In this document: piece after piece, positions 55,319-64,000 of the stretch
Layout of the letters: each line of letters begins with the position of its first letter
Position numbering within the stretch: position 1 is the first letter of the stretch
DNA from: Gammaproteobacteria bacterium
GTDB taxonomy: Bacteria; Pseudomonadota; Gammaproteobacteria; Nitrococcales; Nitrococcaceae
DNA: 64,000 nucleotides
Direction of reading: 5' to 3'
NCBI GenBank assembly: GCA_030433275.1
Contig: JAUILK010000002.1
Location: forward strand, 62,001 to 126,000
Translations under genes and position numbers: made by a program
The notes under the pieces: model-generated
The model's database searches: none
Told to the model about the DNA's origin: nothing
Seen by the model: only the letters and a program-made list of their open reading frames with translations

Positions 55319-56825
55319 AATCGTCCACTCGCCGGCGCGGCCACAAAACGCTCCCAATCAGCCCGAACAGTACGCCGGCAACCGCTGGATAATCGGTCCA
55401 GATCACATAGGGGGTAGCCCCCACCCGGGGCTGCGCTTGCCCCGTCACTACGCCTGGCTGGAACAGGGGCCCAAGCTCGCGCACCCGACCTTGCGCGTCG
55501 ATGATGGCGGTAAGGCCGGTATTGGTCGCACGCAGCAGATAACGTTGCGTCTCTCGGGCACGCATGCGCGCCATCTCCATGTGTTGATAAGGCGCCAAGG
55601 AGTCACCAAACCAAGCATCATCGCTGACGTTGACCAGCAGATCGGCCGCCGGCAGTGCAGCTGCGATTGCCTTGCCGAAAGTGCTCTCATAGCAGATCGA
55701 CACCCCGAGCCGCTGGCCAGCCGCCAGCAGCAGAGTCGAAGACTCGCCGGCGGCAAAATCCCCCATGGGGGCACCTAGAATATCAAGTGCATTACCCAGC
55801 ACGGAACGGAAAGGCACATATTCGCCAAACGGTACGAGATGGCGCTTATAATAAAAAGTGGGGAATTCACCAAGTCGCGCCACGGCGTTGAAGACAGCTT
55901 TACGGGCCGTATCCACAACTGGCACTCCAGTTAGAATGGTGGTGCCATGGCGCGCCGCCTCCCGTGCCAGCGGATCCAGGTAAGCGGCACTGACCTTGTG
56001 ATAATATACTGGCACAGCGGTTTCAGGCCAGATTACCAAATCCGCCCCAAAGTGGCGCTCGGTCAATCGCCGATAGCGAACCAGCGTTGGAAGCCGGTGT
56101 TGCGGCAGCCATTTCTGATCCTGGGCAAAATCGCCCTGCACCAACGCAACGCGAATCGGCTCGCCTTGAGGCGATGTCCAGGACCGATCTAACCCCCACC
56201 CACCGAGTAGACTAACACCGAGGGCGACCCCCAAAGCGATCAGCGGACCTCGCGCCGGCCGTAATACCACACCGGCCAAACTACCGGCAATGAGCGCCAC
56301 GGCCAAACTGATACCATAGGTACCGAACACAGGGGCGATACCAGAGAGCGGGCTATCGATCTGAGTGTAGCCAACGGTCAACCAGGTCGTTCCACTAAAA
56401 AGCCAGCTTCGAATCCACTCGATCAACACCCACGCCAAAGGCAACGTCAATGCCACCGTGCGGCACCGATTGCCGCGCCCGATATATTTTCCCAATGTGC
56501 AGGCCATCAGAGGGTAGAGCGCTGCAATCAACGTGAGCAACACCGTAACCAACACGCCTGCGAGCACCCCACCCCCGTAGCGGCTGACACTGATGTAGAT
56601 CCAATAACAGCCAAGACCGACGTAGGCAATCCCGAACAAATAGCTCGCACCAAGTGCACGACGAGTTGGCGCCACAGTCACAATGGCAAAGAGAACAGCC
56701 AAAGCAATCACCGGTACCAACCACTGATTGAACGGGGCAAAGCCCAACGGCATGGTGGCACCGGCCAAAAAACCAATCCAAAGGCCCCATCGCGAGCCCA
56801 AAACCCGTGGCACCGAGTCGGCCAT
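55308..56825 (-). CDS. lnt: Apolipoprotein N-acyltransferase Lnt
   Basis: Inner-membrane enzyme that adds the third acyl chain to lipoproteins such as the Lpp-like protein at 6.5 kb. ATG 56825 gives 505 residues: six or so transmembrane segments, then a nitrilase-like domain with the triad: Glu in [12 protein letters not shown], Lys in [16 protein letters not shown] and Cys in [13 protein letters not shown]. The frame is open to ATG 56993, which would add a 56-residue disordered Gly/Ser-rich tail not usual for the family; either start is possible. Its stop overlaps the end of the convergent dehydrogenase gene by 11 bases. Confidence 0.92.
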   Translation of the reverse strand: MADSVPRVLGSRWGLWIGFLAGATMPLGFAPFNQWLVPVIALAVLFAIVTVAPTRRALGASYLFGIAYVGLGCYWIYISVSRYGGGVLAGVLVTVLLTLIAALYPLMACTLGKYIGRGNRCRTVALTLPLAWVLIEWIRSWLFSGTTWLTVGYTQIDSPLSGIAPVFGTYGISLAVALIAGSLAGVVLRPARGPLIALGVALGVSLLGGWGLDRSWTSPQGEPIRVALVQGDFAQDQKWLPQHRLPTLVRYRRLTERHFGADLVIWPETAVPVYYHKVSAAYLDPLAREAARHGTTILTGVPVVDTARKAVFNAVARLGEFPTFYYKRHLVPFGEYVPFRSVLGNALDILGAPMGDFAAGESSTLLLAAGQRLGVSICYESTFGKAIAAALPAADLLVNVSDDAWFGDSLAPYQHMEMARMRARETQRYLLRATNTGLTAIIDAQGRVRELGPLFQPGVVTGQAQPRVGATPYVIWTDYPAVAGVLFGLIGSVLWPRRRVDDFSR

Positions 56826-57215
56826 TAGCCACAGGAAACAGCGGATCGGCCATCGTTCGCGCTCGTCAGGTTGGATCGCTACAGCCGTCTGCGCCGACGA
56901 GCCGAGCGTACCCACTGAATCCCCACCGCCGCCCCTGGCGCGACTCGTCTGGCTACGGGGAGCACCGCCCATTCCATCCTCTGCTGCGCTCATCTATTGC
57001 GGCCTTTTTTCAGTCACGCGTTGGCGTAAGCACTCATGGAAGCGCTGACCTCACGGCCGCGCGGAAAATGGGGAAAGCGCTGAATTTTAGGGTCGCATGC
57101 TAGTCGGCCATACCCGCTTGGACAAACATCCGCTCCACCGCGTCGGTGTTGGCCATGACCATTTGTATGACCTTTTGCCCCGATCCGAACTCGCTATACG
57201 CGCTTTCTTTGTATC
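56826..57215. other. Region between corC and lnt
   Basis: 390 bases. The first 168 are open in the lnt frame and would be a low-complexity N-terminal extension if lnt starts at 56993. The rest, next to corC, holds no recognised gene or terminator. In many gammaproteobacteria lnt follows corC closely, so this gap is larger than expected. Confidence 0.35.
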
Positions 57216-58100
57216 TCAATGAGCTGGCCGGGTGTTCCCCGTGGCCTCGAGCGGCCGAACCGCAAGCAACTGAATACGCCGACTATCGGCACTGACCACC
57301 TCGAAGTGCAACCGCCCGATATCGGTCGACTCCCCACGGCGTGGCACATGGCCAAACCGGTTGGCCACCAAACCACCGATCGTGTCGAACTCCTCATCAC
57401 TGAAATCCGTATTGAAATGGTCGTTGAACTCCGCAATGGGTGCCAACGCCTTGACGACGGTGCGACCATCTTCTTGGTGATTGAGAATATAGCTCTCGTC
57501 GTTGAGATCGTGTTCATCGTCGATATCACCAACGATCTGCTCGATCACATCCTCAATGGTAACGATGCCCGCAAGCCCCCCGTACTCGTCGACTACGATC
57601 GCCATATGATTACGGCTCTCCTGGAAAAGTTTAAGTAGCGCATCGAGACGCTTGCTCTCCGGAATGAACAAAGCCGGCCGCAGTAACTCTCGGATGTTGA
57701 ACTCAAGCTCGCCTTCCCGAGCCAGATACGGCAATAGATCCTTGGCGATCAGAATCCCGATGACATCGTCACGGCTCTCTCCGGTTACCGGAAAGCGGGA
57801 GTGCCCGCTTTCGGTTATAGTAGGAAGTAAATCCCAAATTCGACACGAGCGCTGCAGCACAGCAACCTGCGAGCGTGCGACCATGATATCCCGCGCTTGC
57901 AACTCGGAGACGCGGAGCACTCCTTCGATCATGGACAGCCGGTTCTGATCCAGAATGCCGCGCTCACGAGAGAGCCGGAGCAATTCCGTGAGCTCCTCCC
58001 GATCCTTCGGCGCACCGGCCAAAGCCTGTCCTAAGCGCTCCAGCCATGACTTATGATTGCTGTCGGTGTGGCTGCTACTGTCAGATTGATCCTCGTTCAT
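57216..58100 (-). CDS. corC: CorC/HlyC-domain CBS protein
   Basis: A 294-residue cytosolic protein with a pair of CBS domains (about 70-190; [65 protein letters not shown] seen in parts) and a C-terminal CorC_HlyC domain (about 210-285). Linked to magnesium/cobalt efflux in the literature. It sits between ybeY and lnt as in Escherichia coli (ybeX). Confidence 0.9.
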   Translation of the reverse strand: MNEDQSDSSSHTDSNHKSWLERLGQALAGAPKDREELTELLRLSRERGILDQNRLSMIEGVLRVSELQARDIMVARSQVAVLQRSCRIWDLLPTITESGHSRFPVTGESRDDVIGILIAKDLLPYLAREGELEFNIRELLRPALFIPESKRLDALLKLFQESRNHMAIVVDEYGGLAGIVTIEDVIEQIVGDIDDEHDLNDESYILNHQEDGRTVVKALAPIAEFNDHFNTDFSDEEFDTIGGLVANRFGHVPRRGESTDIGRLHFEVVSADSRRIQLLAVRPLEATGNTRPAH

Positions 58101-58214
58101 GGGTATTACGGTCGGTTGCCACGGAAATCGGCTCGCTCGGCGATTACTGCTGATTCGTTAATTGATTGACACTGCACCACCCGTAAGCGATCAGTAGGTC
58201 AAAGGATTAACGGA

Positions 58215-58679
58215 TCAGCCCAGCGCCATACCGTCCGGATAAGGATCCGGATAGCCTAGCTTGGCAAGCACCAGCCGCTCCTGTGATTCCATCATCGCCG
58301 CCGCAGCCTCTTCTTCATGATCATAGCCGAGCAAATGCAACACACCGTGGACCACCAAATGAGCCCAATGCGCCGCCAGACGTTTATCTTGCTCGGCGGC
58401 TTCCCGAACAACTAAGGGGGCACAAATAACCAGATCCCCGAGGAGAGTGGCCTCCACCCCCTCGGGCAGCTCCGCCTGAAACGCCAAGATATTGGTGGCA
58501 TAATCGTGCCCCCGATAGATTGCGTTGAGCTCCCTACCCTCCTCCTCATCCACTACCCGAATGGCGATTTCTGCTGCATCGCGAACTCCCGCAAGCACGG
58601 CGGCGATCCAGTACTCGAACTGTTCGAGCTCCGGCACATCGGGGTTGCAAGAGGCCACCTGAAGATCGATTTCAAGCAT
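58215..58679 (-). CDS. ybeY: Endoribonuclease YbeY
   Basis: A 154-residue zinc endoribonuclease acting in 16S rRNA 3' maturation and ribosome quality control. The metal motif [14 protein letters not shown] (about 111-124) is exact; [19 protein letters not shown] and [12 protein letters not shown] complete the family. ATG 58679 is preferred to the TTG three codons earlier. It lies in the phoH-ybeY-corC order common in the group. Confidence 0.92.
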   Translation of the reverse strand: MLEIDLQVASCNPDVPELEQFEYWIAAVLAGVRDAAEIAIRVVDEEEGRELNAIYRGHDYATNILAFQAELPEGVEATLLGDLVICAPLVVREAAEQDKRLAAHWAHLVVHGVLHLLGYDHEEEAAAAMMESQERLVLAKLGYPDPYPDGMALG

Positions 58680-58770
58680 CCTAATCAAGCCTAACGTAGC
58701 CGCGAGGACTCAAGTTCACGCCTGTCCGCAGCAGCCGAGTTCAGGCGGCGAAAAAACTCCCCCACTGGTA

Positions 58771-59790
58771 TCAACTCTTGCGGTCGGTCTCGAGGCTTTT
58801 CTCATTGTCCGCATCTCGTCGATCCCTATTGTCGTATGCTTGAACAATGCGCTGCACAAGCCTGTGGCGGACGACATCTGCGGAATTGAAAAAAGCAAAG
58901 CTCACACCGTCCACTTTCCATAGTACCTCGATGGCATCCCGTAGTCCGGATAGCTTGCCCGACGGCAGATCCACCTGGGTAATATCGCCGGTAACCACCG
59001 CAGTCGACCCAAAACCAATCCGAGTAAGAAACATTTTCATCTGCTCGACGGTGGTATTCTGTGCCTCATCGAGAATGATAAAGGCATTGTTCAAGGTCCG
59101 ACCGCGCATGTAAGCAAGCGGTGCCACCTCGATGACATTGCGCTCGATCAGCTTGCTCACACGCTCAAGCCCTAACATTTCGAACAAGGCATCATAGAGC
59201 GGCCGCAGATACGGATCGACTTTTTGGGCCAGATCCCCGGGAAGAAAACCCAAACGCTCGCCGGCCTCCACGGCCGGCCGGACCAGAACCAAACGGGTAG
59301 CAAGGTTATGCTCCAGGGCATCCACGGCGCAGGCTACCGCCAAATAGGTTTTACCGGTCCCGGCTGGGCCGATACCGAAGCTCAGATCGTGAGTCATGAT
59401 ATTACGCAAGTAGGCGCGCTGGTTGGGGCCGCGACCTCGGACCTGCCCCTTGCGGGTTGTGATGACGATCTCCTCAGCACTCTCCTGCGGAAGTCTTGAC
59501 CGAAGCGCTCGAGCTTCAACATCCGAGCTTTGCAAGTACAAATGCACATTCTCCGCGCTGATGGTTTCATTACTCGATAGGCGATACAACTCCTGGAGCA
59601 CGTGACTGGCGGCCAGAGCTGATTGATCTTCACCGATGATCCGAAAACGATGCCCGCGGTTTTTGATCTCAACGCCGAGACGCCGCTCCACTTGACGCAG
59701 GTGCTCGTCAAATTGACCACAGAGATTCGCCAATCGATCGTTATCCAGCGGTTCGAGGGTGAAAACGATGGCTTCCGGTGTTTGGGACAA
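58771..59790 (-). CDS. ybeZ: PhoH-like ATPase (YbeZ)
   Basis: A 339-residue P-loop ATPase, partner of YbeY in RNA metabolism. Walker A is FGIGPAGTGKTYLAVACAV (near 138-156); RPAVEAGERLGFLPGDLAQKVDPY (quoted in the protein as a longer stretch), FIILDEAQNTT (Walker B) and VTGDITQVDLP are characteristic. The start is TTG at 59790; the stretch before it has only a moderate ribosome binding site. It lies 30 bp after miaB. Confidence 0.92.
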   Translation of the reverse strand: MSQTPEAIVFTLEPLDNDRLANLCGQFDEHLRQVERRLGVEIKNRGHRFRIIGEDQSALAASHVLQELYRLSSNETISAENVHLYLQSSDVEARALRSRLPQESAEEIVITTRKGQVRGRGPNQRAYLRNIMTHDLSFGIGPAGTGKTYLAVACAVDALEHNLATRLVLVRPAVEAGERLGFLPGDLAQKVDPYLRPLYDALFEMLGLERVSKLIERNVIEVAPLAYMRGRTLNNAFIILDEAQNTTVEQMKMFLTRIGFGSTAVVTGDITQVDLPSGKLSGLRDAIEVLWKVDGVSFAFFNSADVVRHRLVQRIVQAYDNRDRRDADNEKSLETDRKS

Positions 59791-59819
59791 GACTGCAGTG
59801 ACCTGCTCAGATAAAACGC

Positions 59820-61190
59820 TTAAGCGTTGGCGACCGACCCGCTATCGGGTTCGAGTCGCTCATCCACGCTAATCAGTCTACCGCGCAGTGAGTGCGTTAA
59901 CGCATGGGTGATCTCGACCCGCACGAACCGTCCGATCAAACTGTGCTCACCGGGAAAATTGACAACCCGGTTGTTCTCGGTACGTCCCGTCACCTCGCTG
60001 GCGGCCTTTTTGGAGATGCCATCCACCAAAATCGTCTGAGTGGTGCCGACCATCGACTGACTGATGTGTTGCGCGTTGCGATTCAAGATCTCCTGGAGTT
60101 GGTAAAGCCGCTGTTTTTTCACCTCCAACGAAGTGGCATCAGGCAGCTGCGCCGCTGGCGTACCAGGCCGCCGGCTATAGATAAAGCTAAACGATTGATC
60201 AAAACCAACCTGCTCGACCAGTGCCAGAGTATCCTCGAAATCCCGATCGAGCTCGCCAGGAAAACCGATGATGAAATCCGAAGAGATGGCGAGATCTGGG
60301 CGCGCCGCTTTGAGCCGCTCGATGATACCGAGGTAATAGTCCCGGGTATGATTTCGCTTCATGAGCCGCAGAACCTTGTCGGACCCGCTCTGCACCGGCA
60401 GATGCAGATGGCTGACCAGTTGTGGCACCTCGGCATAGGCCTCGATGAGCGTCGCATTAAAATTCAGTGGATGTGAGGTAGTGAAACGAATGCGATCGAT
60501 ACCGTCCACCGCCGCAATGAAGTGGATCAGCAACGCGAGGTCGGCCACCGTGCCGTCACTCATCGTACCCACGTAGCCGTTGACGTTCTGGCCAAGAAGC
60601 GTCACTTCGCGCACACCTTGCTCGGCCAGCTGCGCGACCTCGGCCAACACATCCTCGAAGGGCCGGCTGACCTCTTCGCCGCGCGTGTAGGGGACGACAC
60701 AGAAGGTGCAGTACTTACTACAGCCCTCCATAACAGAGACATACGCCGTCGGCCCAACCGCCCTCGGCTCGGGCAAACGATCGAATTTTTCGATCTCCGG
60801 GAAACTGATATCGATCACGGGCGCCCGCGTGCTGAGCACCTGATCGTACATGTCGGGCAATCTATGCAGCGTTTGCGGACCAAAGACAAGATCGACGAAC
60901 GGCGCGCGATCGATTATGGCCGACCCCTCCTGGCTAGCGACGCAACCGCCGACTCCGATCACCAACTCCGGGTTTCGCTCCTTCAATGGTCGCCAACGCC
61001 CCAGCTCGGAAAAGACTTTTTCTTGGGCTTTTTCACGGATCGAACACGTATTAAGTAAAACGAGATCGGCATCCAGCGGCGAATACACGCGCTCAAACCC
61101 GCGCTCAGCGCCGAGCACATCCACCATCTTGGTGGAATCGTACTCGTTCATCTGACAACCGTGCGTATGGACGTAAAGCTTACGACTCAT
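59820..61190 (-). CDS. miaB: tRNA-2-methylthio-N6-isopentenyladenosine synthase MiaB
   Basis: A 456-residue radical SAM methylthiotransferase that adds CH3S at tRNA position 37. Auxiliary-cluster cysteines are in [26 protein letters not shown] and [11 protein letters not shown]; the SAM-cluster motif is [19 protein letters not shown]-terminal TRAM domain follows (about 385-445). ATG 61190 begins the usual [12 protein letters not shown]; the frame is open to 61259. First gene of the miaB-ybeZ-ybeY-corC-lnt row. Confidence 0.94.
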   Translation of the reverse strand: MSRKLYVHTHGCQMNEYDSTKMVDVLGAERGFERVYSPLDADLVLLNTCSIREKAQEKVFSELGRWRPLKERNPELVIGVGGCVASQEGSAIIDRAPFVDLVFGPQTLHRLPDMYDQVLSTRAPVIDISFPEIEKFDRLPEPRAVGPTAYVSVMEGCSKYCTFCVVPYTRGEEVSRPFEDVLAEVAQLAEQGVREVTLLGQNVNGYVGTMSDGTVADLALLIHFIAAVDGIDRIRFTTSHPLNFNATLIEAYAEVPQLVSHLHLPVQSGSDKVLRLMKRNHTRDYYLGIIERLKAARPDLAISSDFIIGFPGELDRDFEDTLALVEQVGFDQSFSFIYSRRPGTPAAQLPDATSLEVKKQRLYQLQEILNRNAQHISQSMVGTTQTILVDGISKKAASEVTGRTENNRVVNFPGEHSLIGRFVRVEITHALTHSLRGRLISVDERLEPDSGSVANA

Positions 61191-61297
61191 TGAATCGAAC
61201 TGACCCTCATATTGCATTGCCGCTGCTTGAGGATAACGCCGCCGCTTGGGCTGCGGCAATCCCGATTATCACCGCTTCGGGTAGAAGCAGGGCGGTT

Positions 61298-62752
61298 TCA
61301 ACAACGACCGTACTTGTCCTCGTAGCGCACGATGTCGTCTTCACCAAGATAGCTGCCAGTTTGAACTTCCACCAGCTCCAAAGGAATCACGCCGGAATTT
61401 TCCAGACGATGGACGGTGCCGAGCGGGATATAAGTCGATTGATCTTCACTAATGAGATAGCTGTCCTCACCGCGGATCACCCGCCCGGTGCCGCGAACGA
61501 TCACCCAATGTTCGGCACGATGATGGTGCATCTGCAGGGAGAGGCTCTTACCAGGGTTTACGATGATCCGTTTGACCTGAAAACGCTCCGCGCTGGCAAT
61601 GCCCTCGTAAGAGCCCCAAGGACGATGCACGCGCCGATGGCTAGCGAGCTCCGGGCGGTGCTGGCGGCGCAGGGCCTCCACCAAACCCTTCACTGACTGG
61701 ACTGCCCCGCGGGCCGCCACCAATACCGCATCCGAAGTCTCCACCACGATATGATCGTGCACACCGACCAGCGCCACCAAGCGACCATCCGCACGGACAT
61801 AACAGTTCTGGCTATCGTGCAGCATCACATCGCCGATCGCCGCATTACCCGACTGATCGCATTCGGTTTCGGCCAACAACGCGCCCCAAGAGCCGAGATC
61901 ACTCCACCCCCCAGAGAACGGAATAACCACCGCATCGGCCGTATGCTCCATTACGGCATAATCGATAGAATCCGCTCGGCAGCGCTCGAACGCCTCTGCT
62001 CCAAGGCGCAGGAAATCCAGATCCTCGTGAGCGCTATCCAGTGCCGCTTCACACGCTTCGAGGATATCCGGAGCAAACCGCGCCAGCTCCTCCAGATACT
62101 GCGCGGCACGAAAAACGAACATGCCACTGTTCCAGAAATGACTGCCTGCGGCGAGGTAGGATTGCGCCGTACCCTGGTCAGGTTTCTCGACAAAACGGCG
62201 CACGCGCCTCGCTTCATTGTTTTCTGAAAGCGGCTCCCCGGCCTGTATATAGCCGAATCCCGTCTCGGCGGCCGTAGGCCTAATGCCGAAAGTGACGAGG
62301 CAATTGTCCGCGGCCGAGATCACACCAAGCGCCACAGCCTTGCGAAAGGCCTGCGTATCGCGGATGACGTGATCCGCCGGCAACACCACGAGCACCGCCT
62401 GCGGGTTGCGTTGAATGGCACGCAACGCCGCCACCGCCACCGCTGGCGCCGTGTTGCGGCCGACGGGCTCGAGTAGAATATCCGAGACACCCAACGCATT
62501 GGCGCGCAACTGCTCGGCGACCAAAAAACGATGCTCGTGATTGCATACGATAATCGGCGCCGTAAATTCGCCGCCCGCCAATCGTTCCACGGTCGCCTGT
62601 AACAATGTACGACCGCAGGCGGTCAGATCGATGAATTGCTTGGGATAGAGCTCGCGGGAGAGCGGCCACAGCCGCGAGCCGACCCCGCCGGAGAGAATCA
62701 CCGGGATCACGCATGCGGCCTGCGAGTCGGTTACCAATTCCATATGTACCAT
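61298..62752 (-). CDS. algA: Mannose-1-phosphate guanylyltransferase / mannose-6-phosphate isomerase
   Basis: A 484-residue bifunctional enzyme (type II) that makes GDP-mannose for exopolysaccharide or lipopolysaccharide. The nucleotidyltransferase signature is LSGGVGSRLWPLSRELYPKQ (20-39), with VLPADHVI and FVEKPDQGTAQSYL; the C-terminal cupin carries GKSLSLQMHHHRAEHWVIV, the metal site of the isomerase. Start at ATG 62752, or ATG 62743 with a better-spaced GGGAG. Preceded by ugd on the same strand, so both belong to a polysaccharide block that continues to the right. Confidence 0.92.
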   Translation of the reverse strand: MVHMELVTDSQAACVIPVILSGGVGSRLWPLSRELYPKQFIDLTACGRTLLQATVERLAGGEFTAPIIVCNHEHRFLVAEQLRANALGVSDILLEPVGRNTAPAVAVAALRAIQRNPQAVLVVLPADHVIRDTQAFRKAVALGVISAADNCLVTFGIRPTAAETGFGYIQAGEPLSENNEARRVRRFVEKPDQGTAQSYLAAGSHFWNSGMFVFRAAQYLEELARFAPDILEACEAALDSAHEDLDFLRLGAEAFERCRADSIDYAVMEHTADAVVIPFSGGWSDLGSWGALLAETECDQSGNAAIGDVMLHDSQNCYVRADGRLVALVGVHDHIVVETSDAVLVAARGAVQSVKGLVEALRRQHRPELASHRRVHRPWGSYEGIASAERFQVKRIIVNPGKSLSLQMHHHRAEHWVIVRGTGRVIRGEDSYLISEDQSTYIPLGTVHRLENSGVIPLELVEVQTGSYLGEDDIVRYEDKYGRC

Positions 62753-62809
62753 TCACTCCCATCGCCGCCTGCCACACCACAGGCCAGCCCCGAGATCCGA
62801 GCTATTAAG

Positions 62810-64000
62810 TTAAGCGCTCGCCGAAAAACCGAGCGGCCGCCCCACCGCATAGTAGGTGAACCCCAACGCGGCCACCGCCTGCGGCTCATAGAGGTTGCGA
62901 CCGTCGAAGATCACTGGCTGTTTCAGCCGGGTACGCATACTCTCGAAATCAGGGCTGCGGAAGATATTCCATTCGGTGACGATGACCAAGGCATCCGCTC
63001 CATCCAACGCCTCCTCCAATGTAGAGCAAAGCACCAGATCCGAGCGTTCCCCATAGATCCGACGAGCCTCACTCACCGCCTTGGGGTCGAAAGCGCGCAC
63101 GCGCGCACCCACCGCCCAAAGGGATTCGATAAGCCGGCGGCTAGGGGCCTCGCGCATATCCTCGGTGTTGGGCTTGAATGCCAGCCCCCACAAGGCGAAA
63201 GTGAGTCCTTTCAGCTCGCCGGCAAAATGCCTCCGGATACGGCTATAAAGATAGCCCTGCTGACGCTCGTTGACATCTTCCACCGCCTGCAACAGTTGCG
63301 GCGTGTAATCCATATCGTAGGCTGTTTGGACCAACGCCTTTACGTCCTTGGGAAAGCAGGAACCACCGTAGCCGGCACCCGGGTAAATGAAATCGTAGCC
63401 GATGCGGGGATCGGCACCGATGCCGATACGGACCCTCTCGATATCCGCACCGACCCGGTCGGCGATGTTGGCAAGCTCGTTCATGAAGCTGATTTTTGCC
63501 GCCAACATCGCGTTGGCAGCGTACTTGGTGAGCTCGGCGGAACGCACGTCCATCATGATCAGGCGATCATGGTTGCGGTTAAACGGTGCATAGAGCTGGC
63601 GTAGCAGCTCAGCACTCGCCTGACACCCGGTACCGACGATCACTCGGTCGGGTTTCATGAAGTCATCAACCGCAGCCCCTTCCTTGAGGAATTCCGGGTT
63701 GGAGACCACATCGAAATCGATGTCCGCACCGCGACGCTGGAGCGCCACGCTTATGCATGCGCGCACGCGATCTGCCGAACCGACGGGCACGGTCGATTTG
63801 TTCACAATGACCTTAGGGTCGGCCATATGCTCGGCAATGCTCTGCGCCACCGCCAACACGTGGCTCAGATCCGCCGAGCCGTCCTCCGCCGGGGGCGTGC
63901 CCACGGCGATGAACTGCAGCCTCCCATGCGCCACCCCCTCGGCCGCTTCGGTGGTAAAACGCAACCGACCCTCGGCGCCGTTGCGCCGAATCAGCGCAGC
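62810..64000 (-). CDS. ugd: UDP-glucose 6-dehydrogenase, 5' end beyond the window
   Basis: Partial: the frame runs past base 64000, so about the first 50-70 residues are missing. NAD-dependent enzyme that oxidises UDP-glucose (or a related nucleotide sugar) to the uronate. Visible are [70 protein letters not shown], the catalytic cysteine in [18 protein letters not shown], and [16 protein letters not shown]-mannose dehydrogenase is a less likely alternative: the FLKEG pattern and length fit Ugd. The neighbouring GDP-mannose gene suggests exopolysaccharide synthesis. Confidence 0.9.
   Translation of the reverse strand, partial: AALIRRNGAEGRLRFTTEAAEGVAHGRLQFIAVGTPPAEDGSADLSHVLAVAQSIAEHMADPKVIVNKSTVPVGSADRVRACISVALQRRGADIDFDVVSNPEFLKEGAAVDDFMKPDRVIVGTGCQASAELLRQLYAPFNRNHDRLIMMDVRSAELTKYAANAMLAAKISFMNELANIADRVGADIERVRIGIGADPRIGYDFIYPGAGYGGSCFPKDVKALVQTAYDMDYTPQLLQAVEDVNERQQGYLYSRIRRHFAGELKGLTFALWGLAFKPNTEDMREAPSRRLIESLWAVGARVRAFDPKAVSEARRIYGERSDLVLCSTLEEALDGADALVIVTEWNIFRSPDFESMRTRLKQPVIFDGRNLYEPQAVAALGFTYYAVGRPLGFSASA

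Overview
This 64 kb window reads as a gene-dense chromosomal segment of a gammaproteobacterium. The evidence is the order miaB-phoH-ybeY-corC-lnt, an oprI-type lipoprotein, dsbB next to PBP1B, and NudL, DusA and YoaA homologues. A complete pqqABCDE operon directly follows the two genes of glutathione-linked formaldehyde oxidation (frmA, fghA), and an ectABC operon lies further on. Together they suggest a halotolerant organism that uses PQQ-dependent alcohol oxidation, quite possibly a methylotroph. No methanol dehydrogenase structural gene is in the window, so that lifestyle is inference.

Layout. 1-395: decayed remnant of an IS110-family transposase. 0.4-5 kb: an acyl-CoA ligase gene coupled to thiD (which appears to start at ATA), then tatD and dusA. 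5-10.3 kb: envelope-related genes, including an L,D-transpeptidase close to its likely substrate, an Lpp/OprI-type lipoprotein; also a DUF2333 protein, a class II amidotransferase, a CoA pyrophosphatase and a small predicted outer-membrane barrel. 10.6-14.9 kb: molybdenum-cofactor genes (yqeC, mobA, moeA) and an MgtC/DUF4010 membrane protein. 15-21.5 kb: a PGPGW membrane protein, formaldehyde oxidation and PQQ synthesis. 22-27 kb: a diguanylate cyclase, a phasin, a PPOX protein, a ribosome-hibernation-like protein and an EAL-HDOD regulator. 27.3-31.6 kb: ETF-ubiquinone oxidoreductase, an AMP-ligase homologue with several altered active-site motifs, and an SRPBCC protein. 31.6-36.5 kb: a zinc-uptake operon (znuACB) that carries an M23 metallopeptidase, a HIT protein and tsaB. 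36.6-39.3 kb: ectoine synthesis from a near-consensus promoter. 39.4-46.8 kb: a helicase, a TPR lipoprotein, PBP1B, DsbB and a second diguanylate cyclase. 47.5-53.8 kb: the SUF iron-sulfur operon (regulator, sufB, C, D, S, U and a SufT-like gene) with a likely IscR operator. 54.1-64 kb: a glutaryl-CoA-type dehydrogenase, the lnt-corC-ybeY-phoH-miaB cluster, and sugar-nucleotide genes (algA-type GMP/PMI and ugd, the latter running off the window).

The genes connect in a few ways. ETF-QO, the acyl-CoA dehydrogenase and the two ligase-family genes point to acyl-CoA catabolism feeding the quinone pool. The formaldehyde and PQQ genes point to alcohol oxidation. The SUF cluster supplies Fe-S clusters used by PqqE, MiaB, ETF-QO and the YoaA-type helicase. 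No clearly undescribed multi-gene system stands out. The observations most worth checking are the ATA start of thiD, the AMP-ligase with changed catalytic motifs, the M23 peptidase inside the zinc operon, and the IscR-type operator over a nearly leaderless promoter. No tRNA, rRNA or CRISPR array was seen.
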